64,000 bases of DNA from Pseudoalteromonas sp. T1lg88 (GCF_002964765.1 NZ_PQCF01000032.1:558001-622000), one strand, 5' to 3'; shown: positions 34,103-43,868, counted from the first letter of the stretch. Numbers and translations are program-made. The notes: a model not told the origin generated them from the letters alone.

Positions 34103-34930
34103 TTAACGGGATTTAGTTAACACCCAGTCCATCCAGCTAATGGGCAAGATTCTTCTTAAAAAGCCGAATAAATAGGTTGGGGTAGTGACATAATACCTTG
34201 CCTGTGGTCGTTGCGACTCCAAGGCGTGCACCAAGCGCTTGTAAACAGCCTCCGGGCCTAATGTAAAAGGTTGCGGCCCAGTGGCCGATTCCAGCCGACG
34301 CTGTTGTGCCAAATAGTTTTCCTTATGCGCACTGGTTTCAATATTGATACCCGAGGTTAAAAAAGCCTGCAGGGCATTATCACGAAATTTCGAGGTGATG
34401 GGTCCGGGCTCAATCAAAGATACATGGACACCGCTGCCTTTGAGCTCCAAGCGTAGGGTATCTGTGAGACCTTCCAAGGCAAACTTACTGGCGTTGTAAG
34501 CGCCGCGATAGGGTAAGGTCACCAAGCCCAACACCGAGGAGTTTTGAATAATGCGGCCATGGCCTTGTTGACGCATCATTTTACAGGCCAACTGGGTAAG
34601 GTGGTGCCAGCCAAAGACATTGGTTTCAAATTGCTTGCGTAGCGCCTCTACGGGTAAGTCTTCTACGGCGCCGGGCTGACCATAGGCGCCATTATTAAAG
34701 AGCGCATCGAGTTTACCGCCGCAGAGGGTGAGTGCCTCTTGCAGGCCTTTTTCTATTGATTGCGTATCTGTGTAATCAAGCTGCACGCAGGTTATACCCT
34801 CTGCATTGAGTTTATCTACATCCTCTTGGGCACGACAACTGGCAATAACCTTATAGCCACGCTTTTGCAATTGCTGTGCACAATAATAGCCAATGCCGCT
34901 GGAGCAGCCGGTGATAAGTATGGTTTTCAT
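34103..34930 (-). CDS. SDR-family oxidoreductase
   Basis: A 275-residue short-chain dehydrogenase/reductase of the classical type. The cofactor loop TGCSSGIG is at 7-14 and NNGA at 79-82 (a variant of NNAG). The catalytic triad is S132 (NSSVLG), Y145 and K149 (YNASK). CR at 32-33 after the second strand suggests NADP preference. The C-terminal tail ends in a hydrophobic/aromatic stretch (YLFGFLRRILPISWMDWVL) that may touch the membrane, as in E. coli YbbO-like enzymes. It stands alone, convergent with rplT. The substrate is unknown. Confidence 0.88.
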   Translation of the reverse strand: MKTILITGCSSGIGYYCAQQLQKRGYKVIASCRAQEDVDKLNAEGITCVQLDYTDTQSIEKGLQEALTLCGGKLDALFNNGAYGQPGAVEDLPVEALRKQFETNVFGWHHLTQLACKMMRQQGHGRIIQNSSVLGLVTLPYRGAYNASKFALEGLTDTLRLELKGSGVHVSLIEPGPITSKFRDNALQAFLTSGINIETSAHKENYLAQQRRLESATGPQPFTLGPEAVYKRLVHALESQRPQARYYVTTPTYLFGFLRRILPISWMDWVLTKSR

Positions 34931-35051
34931 AGTCTAATGTAATGATTATTCGCTGGTTTGTAGGCAAACTAGCATTTCATCGCAGCCCTCGCCAGTGTTT
35001 GTTTAACCTTGTTATACTCAAACCCACTTATAAGAATAACAAGAGCTTATT

Positions 35052-36821
35052 ATGCTAACCTCTTTATTGCTTAGTGCCGCCCTGAGCCAAGATGCGCATC
35101 TGCCGCCATTGATCCCCTGGCAAGGAAAGAGTGAAACCCTGATGCAAACCCAGGGCCCCTTACTAACCGACTTTGAACGCTCAGGTGGTGTCGACTCACC
35201 AAATTATAAAGACACCATGACGTATTTAGCTCAGCTGACAAAGGCAAATAGCGCTCAGTTTCATACTGTGAGCATAGGTAAAAGCGATGCCGGGCGTGAT
35301 ATTCGCATGCTCATTGCCACTGAGCATGGGTTGACCTCCGCCGAGCAGCTTGTAGCTGACAGCAAACCCACCTTGCTGATTCAAGCGGGCATACACAGTG
35401 GCGAGATAGACGGCAAAGACGCCGGCTTTATGCTGCTTCGCGATATTGCCAATGGCAAACGTCCCGATATATTAAAACAGGTTAATCTGCTGTTTATCCC
35501 CATTCTCAATGTCGATGGTCATGAGCGCCGCAGCGCCTTTAATCGCATTAACCAAAGAGGCCCACGCATTATGGGCTTTCGTACCAATGGCCAAAACCTT
35601 AATTTAAACCGCGACTACACCAAGTTAGACACCCCGGGTGTTCGCGCCATCGCCCATGTCGTTAATGCCTATCAGCCGGATTTATACATAGATGTGCATG
35701 TGACCGACGGCGCCGACTATCAATACGATATCACCTATGGCTATAACCCAAGCTTTGCAAGTAGCACGCCCAAGGTAACACAGGCTTTGGACAAGTGGGT
35801 GGCGCCCATTATCAATGCCAGGCTCGAACAACAGGGGCATATGCCCGGTCCTTTGGTGTTTGTGATGGATAAAATGGAATTTTCAAAGGGTCTGGCCGGT
35901 TGGGTGGCTGGGCCTCGATACTCTAACGGCTGGGGAGAGTTGCGTCACCTGCCCACCATATTGGTTGAGAACCATTCATTAAAGCCCTATAGACAAAGGG
36001 TGCTTGGCACCTATGTGCTCTTAGACGGCGCAATTGAAGCCTTAGCAAAGCATGGTAAACAACTTAACCAGGCGGTCACTGCTTCAATTAAGGATAACTA
36101 CAAAGAGCTGGTCGTTGAGCGCGCTTATGCCAGCGAGCCGGACTATATTAGTTTTAAGGGCATAGCCTACGAGCGCTATCACAGCAAAACCACCCAAGCC
36201 CATGAGGTTCGCTACCTAGGCGAGGCGCACGATTATCCGAGTTTGCCTATTTACTGGCAAAAAGAAGTTAAAACCAAGGTTGCTGTCCCCAAGGCCTTTC
36301 ATATTCCTCGCCAATATGCGCAAGTTTTAGATGTGCTGAACATTCAAGGGGTGAAAACAGAAGCCATATCAACACCCGTAACACTTACCCTGCACCAAGG
36401 GCGCATAGGCAGCCACGAGTTTGCCAAGGCGCCATTTGAAGGGCGCTTTAGAGTGACGCCGACAATGGAATATACAGAGGTGAATGTCATGGTCGATGAG
36501 CATTGGCTAAAAGTAGATACAGATCAAACGCTTGGCTTGCTCGCCACGCATCTATTGCACCCGCAAGCGCCAGACTCTTTGTTACAGTGGGGCTTTTTCC
36601 ATAGCCTGTTTCAGCGCACCGAGTATGTTGAGAACTATGCCTTGGCTCCCTATGCAGAGCAGATGTTGTTAAACAATGAGGACATCAAGGAAAGCTATGA
36701 ACAAAAGCTAAAAGACTCGAGCTTTGCCGAGGATGCTAAAGCACGCCGCGCTTGGCTTTATGCGCAAAGCCCGTATTATGATCAGCAATATTTGAATTAC
36801 CCCATATTGATGCAGTACTAA
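35052..36821 (+). CDS. M14-family zinc carboxypeptidase-like protein
   Basis: A 589-residue protein with a short hydrophobic N-terminus (MLTSLLLSAALSQDA) that could be a signal peptide, so likely exported. The M14 zinc ligands are H115 and E118 (QAGIHSGEIDGK) and H216 (YIDVHVTDGADYQYD), with the substrate-binding NLNRDYTKLD between them. The N-terminal domain (~50-340) is the peptidase. The C-terminal 250 residues are a beta-rich extension, and similar large M14 proteins exist in Shewanella. The catalytic Glu is not obvious by eye. gloC starts one base after the stop, so the two are co-transcribed. Confidence 0.85.
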   Translation: MLTSLLLSAALSQDAHLPPLIPWQGKSETLMQTQGPLLTDFERSGGVDSPNYKDTMTYLAQLTKANSAQFHTVSIGKSDAGRDIRMLIATEHGLTSAEQLVADSKPTLLIQAGIHSGEIDGKDAGFMLLRDIANGKRPDILKQVNLLFIPILNVDGHERRSAFNRINQRGPRIMGFRTNGQNLNLNRDYTKLDTPGVRAIAHVVNAYQPDLYIDVHVTDGADYQYDITYGYNPSFASSTPKVTQALDKWVAPIINARLEQQGHMPGPLVFVMDKMEFSKGLAGWVAGPRYSNGWGELRHLPTILVENHSLKPYRQRVLGTYVLLDGAIEALAKHGKQLNQAVTASIKDNYKELVVERAYASEPDYISFKGIAYERYHSKTTQAHEVRYLGEAHDYPSLPIYWQKEVKTKVAVPKAFHIPRQYAQVLDVLNIQGVKTEAISTPVTLTLHQGRIGSHEFAKAPFEGRFRVTPTMEYTEVNVMVDEHWLKVDTDQTLGLLATHLLHPQAPDSLLQWGFFHSLFQRTEYVENYALAPYAEQMLLNNEDIKESYEQKLKDSSFAEDAKARRAWLYAQSPYYDQQYLNYPILMQY

Positions 36822-36822
36822 T

Positions 36823-37470
36823 ATGACCATAAAGATACTTACTGTGCCGGTGACACCATTTCAGCAAAATTGCCGTATTTTGGTGTGTACCAGCAGCAAC
36901 AAGGCGGCTATTGTCGACCCAGGTGGTGACGCACAAAAAATAGTTGCCACCTTGAATGAGCACGAACTTGTGCCCGAGGCCATTTGGCTAACTCATGGTC
37001 ACCTGGATCATGTAGGAGCAGCCGATGAGCTGGCTAAGGCTTACAACCTTGATATTATCGGCCCGCATATAGAAGAAAAGTTTTGGTTCGATGCACTGCC
37101 ACAGCAGGCGCAGATGTTTGGCTTTGCACCTCGTCCGGCATTTTGGCCGACGAAATGGTTAAGTCACGGCGACACCTTGACCTTAGGCGAGCTCAGTTTT
37201 GAGGTACGCCATTGCCCAGGACATACACCCGGCCATGTTATTTTTGTTGAACAAACGCAAAAACAGGTGCTGGTAGGGGATGTGATCTTTAAAGGTTCGA
37301 TAGGGCGCACCGACTTTCCTAGGGGCGATGCTCCGACCTTGATAGCTTCTATCAAAAGTCAGGTATTGTCTTTGGACGATGATTTTGTCATCTTAAGCGG
37401 TCACGGTGAAAATACCACCGTGGGTCACGAACGTGCCACTAACCCTTTTATCAGTGGTCGTTTTGGCTAA
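36823..37470 (+). CDS. gloC: GloC-type hydroxyacylglutathione hydrolase (MBL fold)
   Basis: A 215-residue metallo-beta-lactamase-fold hydrolase, the same length as E. coli GloC (YcbL), a type II glyoxalase that hydrolyses S-lactoylglutathione. The dizinc motif THGHLDHVGAADEL places ligands at H58, H60, D62 and H63. Further ligands lie in HCPGHTPGHV, GDVIFKGSIGRTDFPRGD and the final SGHGENTTVGHERATNPF. The long inserted region of classical GloB is absent. It follows the M14 gene after one base. Thioesterase activity on other glutathione esters cannot be excluded. Confidence 0.9.
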   Translation: MTIKILTVPVTPFQQNCRILVCTSSNKAAIVDPGGDAQKIVATLNEHELVPEAIWLTHGHLDHVGAADELAKAYNLDIIGPHIEEKFWFDALPQQAQMFGFAPRPAFWPTKWLSHGDTLTLGELSFEVRHCPGHTPGHVIFVEQTQKQVLVGDVIFKGSIGRTDFPRGDAPTLIASIKSQVLSLDDDFVILSGHGENTTVGHERATNPFISGRFG

Positions 37471-37572
37471 GCTGATGGCTTTACTAACTCGGAGTTCGGG
37501 TTAAAAAAGCAGGACGATCCCGGATGGATTGTGTATAATTTTACCTAATTAACGAAAGAATAAGAAAAATCA

Positions 37573-38031
37573 ATGTCATTAAATCAAGTTGATCGCCAGA
37601 TACTGGCACTGCTGCAGCAAGATGCCAGCCTCTCTACCGCGGAAATAGCCGATCAGGTCGGCCTTTCGCAATCGCCTTGTTGGCGCCGAATTGCCCGTTT
37701 AGAGCAAGAAGGCTATATCAAGGGCAAAGTAGCTTTACTCGATGAGAAGAAGCTCGGCTTCGATATGCTGGTGTATGCCCATGTTCGTTTATCCAATCAC
37801 GGTCGCGATCAACTGGCGCAATTTGAAGAATTGATCATGAGCTATGACGAGGTGACCGAGTGTTACACCATGGCTGGCACCATGGACTTTATGCTGCGCA
37901 TCATCTCTAAGGGTATTGAAGGTTATGAGCTATTTGTTCGCGATAATTTGCTCAATCTGCCTTATGTGCAAGAGGTACACTCCAACGTCACCATGACCTG
38001 CGTAAAACGCTCTACCTCTTTACCCTTATAA
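37573..38031 (+). CDS. Lrp/AsnC-family transcriptional regulator
   Basis: A 152-residue feast/famine regulator with an N-terminal helix-turn-helix (LNQVDRQILALLQQDASLSTAEIADQVGLSQSPCWRRIARLEQEGYI) and a C-terminal RAM ligand domain (ECYTMAGTMDFMLRIISKGIEGYELFVRDNLLNLPYVQEVHSNVTM). It is a specific paralogue, not the global Lrp at 15517, with only the general fold shared. It starts about 100 bases after gloC with its own AT-rich promoter region. The effector and targets are unknown; it is not divergent from an obvious target gene. Confidence 0.9.
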   Translation: MSLNQVDRQILALLQQDASLSTAEIADQVGLSQSPCWRRIARLEQEGYIKGKVALLDEKKLGFDMLVYAHVRLSNHGRDQLAQFEELIMSYDEVTECYTMAGTMDFMLRIISKGIEGYELFVRDNLLNLPYVQEVHSNVTMTCVKRSTSLPL

Positions 38032-38042
38032 ATGTATTTTAT

Positions 38043-38062
38043 AGGCGGCCAAAACGGTCGCC
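38043..38062 (+). terminator. Weak terminator after the AsnC-family gene
   Basis: TAGGCGGCC-AAAA-(C)GGTCGCCTA forms a nine-pair stem with one G-T pair. It is followed by ACTCTTTG rather than a clean T-run, so termination may be partial. Confidence 0.45.
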
Positions 38063-38156
38063 TAACTCTTTGCTGAATTGTTAATTTCTCTGCTTTTTGC
38101 TAGAATCTGCACCCCTTTCGCAGCTTGTTTCTAATCGCACCGCAAACGAGGAATGA

Positions 38157-39713
38157 ATGTTTAACTTACTCAGCAAAGCACCTAGCTCTGCTAAAAACGA
38201 TATCCTATCGGGATTAACCGTTGCCTTGGCATTGGTACCCGAAGCCGTGGCCTTTGCCTTTGTAGCTCAGGTTGACCCCCTTGTCGGCTTGTATGCCGCC
38301 TTTATTGTAGGTCTTATCACCTCACTGATCGGTGGCCGTCCGGGTATGATCTCCGGCGCAACCGGCGCCTTGGCCGTGGTTATGACCTCTTTGGTTATCA
38401 CCCATGGTGTCGAATACCTGTTTGCGACCGTGCTCTTGATGGGTATATTGCAGATACTGGCGGGCGTGTTTAAGCTCGGCAAATTTATTCGTATGGTGCC
38501 GCACCCGGTCATGCTCGGCTTTGTAAACGGCTTGGCGATCGTCATTTTTCTTGCCCAACTGGGGCAGTTTAAGGTGTTGGGCGACGATGGCCAAATGAAC
38601 TGGATGCAAGGCGAACTGCTTTATACCATGCTAGGCCTGGTTGCCTTAACCATGGCCATTATTCATTTCCTCCCTAAGTTGACAACGGCTATTCCATCGA
38701 GCCTGGCCGCTATTTTAGTGGTAACCGGCCTGGTGCTAGGTTTAGACCTTGAAGCGCGTACCGTTATCGACTTTGTAAAAGATATGACGGGTGATAGCAC
38801 TGCAACCATAGCCGGCGGTTTCCCTGAGTTCCATATTCCTCAAGTACCATTTAACCTTGAAACCCTGAAAATCATCCTGCCTTACGCGGTGATCTTAGCG
38901 GCCATAGGTTTAATTGAATCACTGCTGACCTTGACCCTGATCGATGAAATTACCGATACCCGCGGTCAAAGTAATAAAGAATGTGTAGGCCAGGGCGCGG
39001 CAAACGTAACCTGTGGTTTCTTCGGTGCCATGGGCGGCTGTGCCATGATAGGTCAGTCGATGATCAATATTAATTCCGGTGGTCGTAGCCGTTTATCCGG
39101 TATTACCGCGGCATTATTGCTATTGGTATTTATCCTATTTGCCGCCAGCTACATTGAAATGATCCCACTGGCAGCACTTGTTGGCGTCATGTTTATGGTG
39201 GTTATCGGCACCTTTGAATGGTCAAGTTTCCGTATTATGCGCAAGGTACCTAAATCCGATGCCTTCGTTATCTTCTTAGTAAGTGCGGTAACGGTAGCGA
39301 CGGATCTGGCCATTGCCGTGTGCGTAGGTATTATTGTGTCGGCCCTGGTATTTGCCTGGCAACATGCGAAACATATCTACACCGAGAGCTATATCGATGA
39401 GCAGGGCTCTAAGGTCTATGAGCTACATGGCCCCTTGTTCTTCGGATCGGCGAAGAACTTCTTAGAGCTATTCGACATTAAAAACGACCCTAAAGACGTT
39501 ATTGTAGAGTTTAAACACAGTCGCGTTGCGGATCACAGTGCCATCGAAGCCATAGACACCTTGGCGGATAAATACACCAAGGCAGGTAAAACCTTGCATC
39601 TGCGCCATGTTAGTGCCGACTGTAAGGAATTGCTGCGTAAAGCACGGGATCTTGTGGAAATCAATGTAATTGAAGACCCTAAATACCGTGTTGCTTCGGA
39701 TGAGCTGGGTTAA
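38157..39713 (+). CDS. SulP-family inorganic anion transporter
   Basis: A 518-residue SLC26/SulP transporter with about 10-12 hydrophobic segments (residues ~15-400) and a C-terminal cytoplasmic STAS domain (~410-510, [47 protein letters not shown]). The N-terminal [33 protein letters not shown] and [16 protein letters not shown] are the family signatures. Members move sulfate, bicarbonate or other anions, and the substrate cannot be told here. AGGAAT precedes the ATG. The TAA stop is also the first three bases of a repeat end. Confidence 0.9.
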   Translation: MFNLLSKAPSSAKNDILSGLTVALALVPEAVAFAFVAQVDPLVGLYAAFIVGLITSLIGGRPGMISGATGALAVVMTSLVITHGVEYLFATVLLMGILQILAGVFKLGKFIRMVPHPVMLGFVNGLAIVIFLAQLGQFKVLGDDGQMNWMQGELLYTMLGLVALTMAIIHFLPKLTTAIPSSLAAILVVTGLVLGLDLEARTVIDFVKDMTGDSTATIAGGFPEFHIPQVPFNLETLKIILPYAVILAAIGLIESLLTLTLIDEITDTRGQSNKECVGQGAANVTCGFFGAMGGCAMIGQSMININSGGRSRLSGITAALLLLVFILFAASYIEMIPLAALVGVMFMVVIGTFEWSSFRIMRKVPKSDAFVIFLVSAVTVATDLAIAVCVGIIVSALVFAWQHAKHIYTESYIDEQGSKVYELHGPLFFGSAKNFLELFDIKNDPKDVIVEFKHSRVADHSAIEAIDTLADKYTKAGKTLHLRHVSADCKELLRKARDLVEINVIEDPKYRVASDELG

Positions 39714-39725
39714 TACCAATTCACT
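39711..39725. repeat. Solo end of the palindromic repeat element
   Basis: TAATACCAATTCACT is identical, on the opposite strand, to the right end of the element at 29181-29328, then diverges. Its first three bases form the SulP stop codon. Confidence 0.55.
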
Positions 39726-39746
39726 AACCCAATTGAACCCATAATT

Positions 39747-39776
39747 TTAGGCCAGCATTTCGCTGGCCTTTTTTAT
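39747..39776 (+). terminator. Terminator after the SulP gene
   Basis: Arms AGGCCAGC and GCTGGCCT around ATTTC, followed by TTTTTATT, 35 bases after the SulP stop. Confidence 0.88.
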
Positions 39777-39838
39777 TCAGTTGCAATTAACTAGTCTATA
39801 CATAGACTTATGTTAATTCTTCAATAATGGGTACGACT

Positions 39839-40564
39839 ATGAAACAACTACTTTCGGTGTTACTGACTTCCTCTTTGGCCCTTGGTGGAGCCTTCGCTGT
39901 ACAGGCGCAAACCATTCCCGACGAGCCCCATTTACAGGTTCGCGGCGTGGGTGAAGTGTGGGCCACGCCAGATAAGGTAACCATTAATCTGAGCGTTAAT
40001 GAGCAAAGCATGGATGTGCTGGAGGCCAAAAGTGCCGCCGACAGAAAGCTGGCAAACATGATCATGGCGTTAAAAGAGCTGGGTATTGAAAGTAAGGATA
40101 TTCATGCCAGCCAATTGGGCATTCACAGCAAAACCCGCTATAACCGCGATACACAAACCAATGAGTTCGACGGCTATGAAGTCAGCCGTAACGTCAGTGT
40201 TATTCTGCGCCAAATCGATAACTATGCATCGGTTTTGCAGTTGTTGGTACAGCAAGGGGCCAACCAGGTAGGGCAGTCGCATTTTGGTTTGAGTAATTAC
40301 GACGAACTGTATAACCAAGCGCAACAGCAAGCCTTTAGTGATGCCAAGCAAAAAGCAAAAACCTATGCCGATGGCTTTGATACTAAGGTGGGCAAAGTTT
40401 ACAGCATTAACGTAATGAGCCATGACAGACCGATTCCATATCCGCGCGCGGAAATGAAAATGATGGTCAGTGCAGATGCCGCGCCCGGTGTCGAGCAAGC
40501 GTACAATGTTGGCGAAATTAAGGTCAGTGCCTCGGTTAACGCGGTATTTTTACTCGATAATTAA
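39839..40564 (+). CDS. SIMPL domain (DUF541) periplasmic protein
   Basis: A 241-residue precursor with a signal peptide (MKQLLSVLLTSSLALGGAFAVQA, cut before QTIPD). The start is ATG 39839, which gives a normal signal sequence; an ATG four codons upstream is possible. The mature part is a single SIMPL domain: RGVGEVWATPDKVTINLSVNEQ at the front, KSAADRKLANMIMALKELGIESKDIHASQLGI in the middle, then SHFGLSNYDELYNQAQQQAFSDAKQKAKTYAD. SIMPL proteins such as E. coli YggE are linked to oxidative stress but lack a defined activity. It is a single-gene unit with terminators on both sides. Confidence 0.88.
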   Translation: MKQLLSVLLTSSLALGGAFAVQAQTIPDEPHLQVRGVGEVWATPDKVTINLSVNEQSMDVLEAKSAADRKLANMIMALKELGIESKDIHASQLGIHSKTRYNRDTQTNEFDGYEVSRNVSVILRQIDNYASVLQLLVQQGANQVGQSHFGLSNYDELYNQAQQQAFSDAKQKAKTYADGFDTKVGKVYSINVMSHDRPIPYPRAEMKMMVSADAAPGVEQAYNVGEIKVSASVNAVFLLDN

Positions 40565-40608
40565 ACTCGGTAATAAAAATCCGTGCGTGACTGTGTAACC
40601 TAGTCAAA

Positions 40609-40655
40609 GCCGAAGGTAAAATCCCAAAGAGTTTTCCTTCGGCGCTTTTCTTTTA
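40609..40655 (+). terminator. Terminator after the SIMPL gene
   Basis: Arms GCCGAAGG and CCTTCGGC, extended by AAAA/TTTT with a bulge, are followed by GCTTTTCTTTT. Confidence 0.85.
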
Positions 40656-40705
40656 AATCAATTACCTGTAACTTCTAGCCTGATAATGTACTCAGGAGAG
40701 CAGAC

Positions 40706-41098
40706 GTGATTGTTTCCATCTATGCCGCCATTTTAGCGCTGGTCTATTTGCAACTTAGCCTTTACGTAGTCAAAGAGCGCCGACGTAGCCACCGCTCTAT
40801 CGGTATCGGCGACAGCATGGCACTGCAGAGGGCAGTACGCGCTCACGGTAACTTTATCGAGTATGTACCGCTGGCGTTGCTTCTATTATTTTTCAATGAA
40901 TATCAGGGTCTTGCAAGCCATTATAGCCACTTGCTAGGGGCAACCTTGGTGTTTGCACGTCTAATCCATGCCAGCAACATTTCCCAGTTAGATGAAAACA
41001 TAAAGGTGAGGGTAGTGAGCATGGTGTTAACCTTCTCAGTGATAATGATCTCTGCGGTGTCCTTGCTGCTCGATGCCACCTTGGGGATTTATCTTTAA
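40706..41098 (+). CDS. MAPEG-family membrane protein
   Basis: A 130-residue integral membrane protein with four hydrophobic segments, of the MAPEG superfamily (membrane-associated proteins in eicosanoid and glutathione metabolism). The signature RAVRAHGNFIEYVPLALLLLFFNE holds the conserved Arg-His-Asn-Glu set used for glutathione binding in studied members. HLLGATLVFARLIHA is the matching fourth-helix motif. AGGAGAG precedes the ATG. Bacterial members may conjugate glutathione or reduce hydroperoxides, but the substrate here is unknown. Confidence 0.9.
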   Translation: MIVSIYAAILALVYLQLSLYVVKERRRSHRSIGIGDSMALQRAVRAHGNFIEYVPLALLLLFFNEYQGLASHYSHLLGATLVFARLIHASNISQLDENIKVRVVSMVLTFSVIMISAVSLLLDATLGIYL

Positions 41099-41200
41099 AT
41101 CCTGCCTACCTTATCTCGGCAAAATCAAAGCCTTAGTATAAATTGTCGTCTAAACTTGCCCTTAAGCGTGATTCTAAATTGCTAGCTCAAGGGCAAATTG

Positions 41201-43102
41201 ATGACAGACATTCTTATTGTTGCCTGTATTTTTCTGATCTCCGCCATAGTGGCCGTTCCCATTGCCACGCGCTTTGGTTTAGGCTCCGTACTTGGCTATC
41301 TGATAGCCGGTATTATCATTGCACCCTTATTAACAGTACTTAAAATAGACCTGGTATCGATTCAGCATGTCGCCGAGTTCGGTGTGGTGATGATGCTTTT
41401 TCTGGTGGGATTGGAGCTGGAGCCAAAAAAACTCTGGTCTATGCGCGCTCAGTTAATAGGCTTAGGTGGAGGGCAAGTATTGCTTACGGCTCTGGCTATT
41501 ATGGGAGTCGCTGTGCTTTTAGGATATTCATGGCAACTGGGCCTGAGTATCGGACTTATTCTCACCTTGTCATCCACCGCCATAGTCTTGCAGAGTTTGG
41601 CCGAACGCTCAGAGCTTGATACAGAGGGCGGTAAGGCAACATTTTCCGTATTACTCACTCAGGATATCGCCGTTATTCCAATCTTGGCCGTGTTGCCCTT
41701 ACTGGCCATGGGCGATGCAAGTAGCGCCGAGATCGCTGGCACACATGCTATGTCCCAAATAAACATACTAAGTGGATTAAATGGCTGGCAAAGCGCATTA
41801 ATAGTACTGGCGGTGATCTTAAGTGTGGTGGTAGGGGGCGCGTATCTGACTGGGCCCATCTTTAAATTTGTCGCCCAGGCAAGATTAAGGGAATTATTTA
41901 CTGCAACGGCCTTATTCCTGGTGATAGGCATAGCCTTAATGATGACATTAGTTGGGTTATCGCCGGCTTTAGGTACCTTTATCGCCGGGGTAGTTCTTGC
42001 GAATTCTCCATACAAACATGAGCTTGAAAGTAATATCGAACCATTTAAAGGACTCTTGTTGGGCGTTTTCTTTATTACCGTTGGTGCCGGGATTAATTTC
42101 ACTCTATTGGCTGCGCAGTTTGGCTGGATATTCTTTACTACCTTAGCCCTGATACTGGTAAAAATTGCCGTGTTACTGGTATTAGGACGCATGCTTGGCA
42201 TTAAAGGCGCAGCCCTTTGGTTACTTGCACTTGGGCTTGCCCAAGCCGGTGAATTCGGCTTTGTTTTACTGTCATTCTCAGTGACCAATCAGGTGATGGA
42301 GCAGGCCATGGCAGACCGTTTATTACTGGTGGTTACTCTGTCTATGCTGATATCGCCTTTACTTTTTATTCTATATCAAAAGGTTATAGCGCCGAGATAT
42401 GTGGTTGAAGGAAAAAGCCGCGAAGAAGAGTTTCCACAAAACAGCCATATTATTATCGCCGGTTCGGGACGAGTCGGCGGTTTAGTGGATAGGATATTAA
42501 AAATAGGCGGGTATCGTGCCACGGTAATTGACCATAATTATCAACATTTGGAAGCCATGGCGCGTATCGGAGTGCATTATTTCTATGGGGATGCGACACG
42601 ACCTGATCTATTAAATAGTGCCGGAATAGAGAAAGCGAAATTATTGGTGATAGCCCTGGACGATAAAGAGCAAATCACCACCTTAACTCAGTACGTTTTA
42701 CAGAATTATCCCCATGTCCATGTGTTAGCACGAGCCATAGACAGGCATCATGTTTATCAGTTATGGGCACTGGGTTGCCGTGACATTATCCGAGAAACCT
42801 ACGACAGCTCACTGCGTATAGGGCGCGCCGCCTATGAAGCGCTTGGATTTAACAGCGAACAGGCAGCAGATATCATTTCCAAGTTCGATACCTATGATAA
42901 GAAAATGATGCGGGTCACCGCAGAGGCCTTTGATGCCAGTTTGCCATTTCAGGATAATGATGAGTACGTGAAGTTAGTGAAAGACTATATGCAGCAATAC
43001 GCGCCAGAATTAAAAGAGTCGGTTGCAAGCATCATCAATACCGAGAAACAATCCGGTACCAGCGACAAAGATACTTACGCTGACTCAACAGACAAGCACT
43101 GA
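41201..43102 (+). CDS. CPA2-family cation:proton antiporter (KefB/KefC-like)
   Basis: A 633-residue antiporter with about 12-13 N-terminal membrane segments (residues ~1-385) and a C-terminal TrkA-N/RCK domain whose Rossmann loop is IIIAGSGRVGGLVDRILKIGG. The family helix GLEL and the QDIAVIPILAVLPLLAMG segment are present. The start is ATG 41201 (MTDILIVACIFLISAIVAVPIATRFGLGS), nine bases after AAGGG; the TTG just before it is not needed. KefC-type systems are glutathione-gated K+/H+ antiporters. No KefF/KefG ancillary gene is adjacent, although a MAPEG protein is. Ion specificity is undetermined. Confidence 0.9.
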   Translation: MTDILIVACIFLISAIVAVPIATRFGLGSVLGYLIAGIIIAPLLTVLKIDLVSIQHVAEFGVVMMLFLVGLELEPKKLWSMRAQLIGLGGGQVLLTALAIMGVAVLLGYSWQLGLSIGLILTLSSTAIVLQSLAERSELDTEGGKATFSVLLTQDIAVIPILAVLPLLAMGDASSAEIAGTHAMSQINILSGLNGWQSALIVLAVILSVVVGGAYLTGPIFKFVAQARLRELFTATALFLVIGIALMMTLVGLSPALGTFIAGVVLANSPYKHELESNIEPFKGLLLGVFFITVGAGINFTLLAAQFGWIFFTTLALILVKIAVLLVLGRMLGIKGAALWLLALGLAQAGEFGFVLLSFSVTNQVMEQAMADRLLLVVTLSMLISPLLFILYQKVIAPRYVVEGKSREEEFPQNSHIIIAGSGRVGGLVDRILKIGGYRATVIDHNYQHLEAMARIGVHYFYGDATRPDLLNSAGIEKAKLLVIALDDKEQITTLTQYVLQNYPHVHVLARAIDRHHVYQLWALGCRDIIRETYDSSLRIGRAAYEALGFNSEQAADIISKFDTYDKKMMRVTAEAFDASLPFQDNDEYVKLVKDYMQQYAPELKESVASIINTEKQSGTSDKDTYADSTDKH

Positions 43103-43482
43103 AACTCGACAAAAAATACCTTGGTTAATCAAGAACAGGTAAAAAGGGCTGCGCAAACACATTACTTATTAAGAGGAGAACCCTGTTTATACTTACAAAT
43201 ACGTCATTTAACATAACATAAATTATAGGTTATTGAGGTTTATATGCAGCAGCACGAATCCATACGACCACATATGTCCAATACTAGACGGTATCGGACA
43301 TTTTGATGATTTATATAAGTATTATTCGACCCATCTCTATAGCACTAACTATCACAGCGGCTATAGCTTCACATTAAATGTCGATTAAATTCACGATAAG
43401 TGTTCAATCATGCCTTGGTTGTATTGAGCAAATGCGCCTTATCGCATAGTATTGTTTAAAACAGCAATAAAAAAGATGCATT
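43103..43482. other. Intergenic region before the receiver gene
   Basis: 380 bases without a clear gene. It contains a 20-codon frame at 43244-43306 (MQQHESIRPHMSN...) with a good GAGG site, which could be a leader peptide or chance. Inside that frame is a dyad ATGTCC (43274-43279) / GGACAT (43296-43301). The AT-rich remainder probably holds the promoter of the receiver-MoxR operon. Confidence 0.4.
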
Positions 43483-43863
43483 ATGGAGTTTGTTCGTCCG
43501 CTGGAGCCAATTCTGATTATCGATAATGATCAGTCCATGCGCAGTTCTTTAGCCGCGATTCTCACCGAACTAGGTTATGACCAGATCACCGGTAGCGCGG
43601 ATATCAACGACGCTAAACCTTTACTCGCTCAACTCGATCCCAAGGTTATCTTCGTTGATATTGCCTTACCCGACTGCGACGGTTGCGACATTATCAGCTA
43701 CCTGTCGGACCTACACCCGCACAGTAAAATCATCCTTTGTGCCGACCATAATTCTTACGAAAACGTTGAGCACAACTGGGAATTTGGCGCCGAGGAATAC
43801 ATAAGTAAACCTTTTAACGCCAACAAAGTCGACATGGTTATGAAGCGTTTAGAGCTTAACTAA
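43483..43863 (+). CDS. Stand-alone response-regulator receiver domain
   Basis: A 126-residue CheY-like protein with no output domain. The acidic pocket is D14/D16 (LIIDNDQSM), the phospho-acceptor is D59 (VIFVDIALPDCDG), and the lysine is K109 (YISKPFNANK). The usual Thr/Ser at the end of strand 4 is replaced: the site reads LCADHNS, so switching may be unusual. No histidine kinase is nearby. The MoxR ATPase gene starts five bases after the stop, so this receiver is probably part of the MoxR-DUF58-TgpA unit and may control it by protein contact. Confidence 0.88.
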   Translation: MEFVRPLEPILIIDNDQSMRSSLAAILTELGYDQITGSADINDAKPLLAQLDPKVIFVDIALPDCDGCDIISYLSDLHPHSKIILCADHNSYENVEHNWEFGAEEYISKPFNANKVDMVMKRLELN

Positions 43864-43868
43864 TCCCT

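Noticed and set aside
41659..42288. A 209-residue antisense frame inside the CPA2 antiporter gene
   Set aside because: It is rich in Ala/Pro/Asn/Lys without domain character and mirrors the hydrophobic codons of the antiporter on the other strand.
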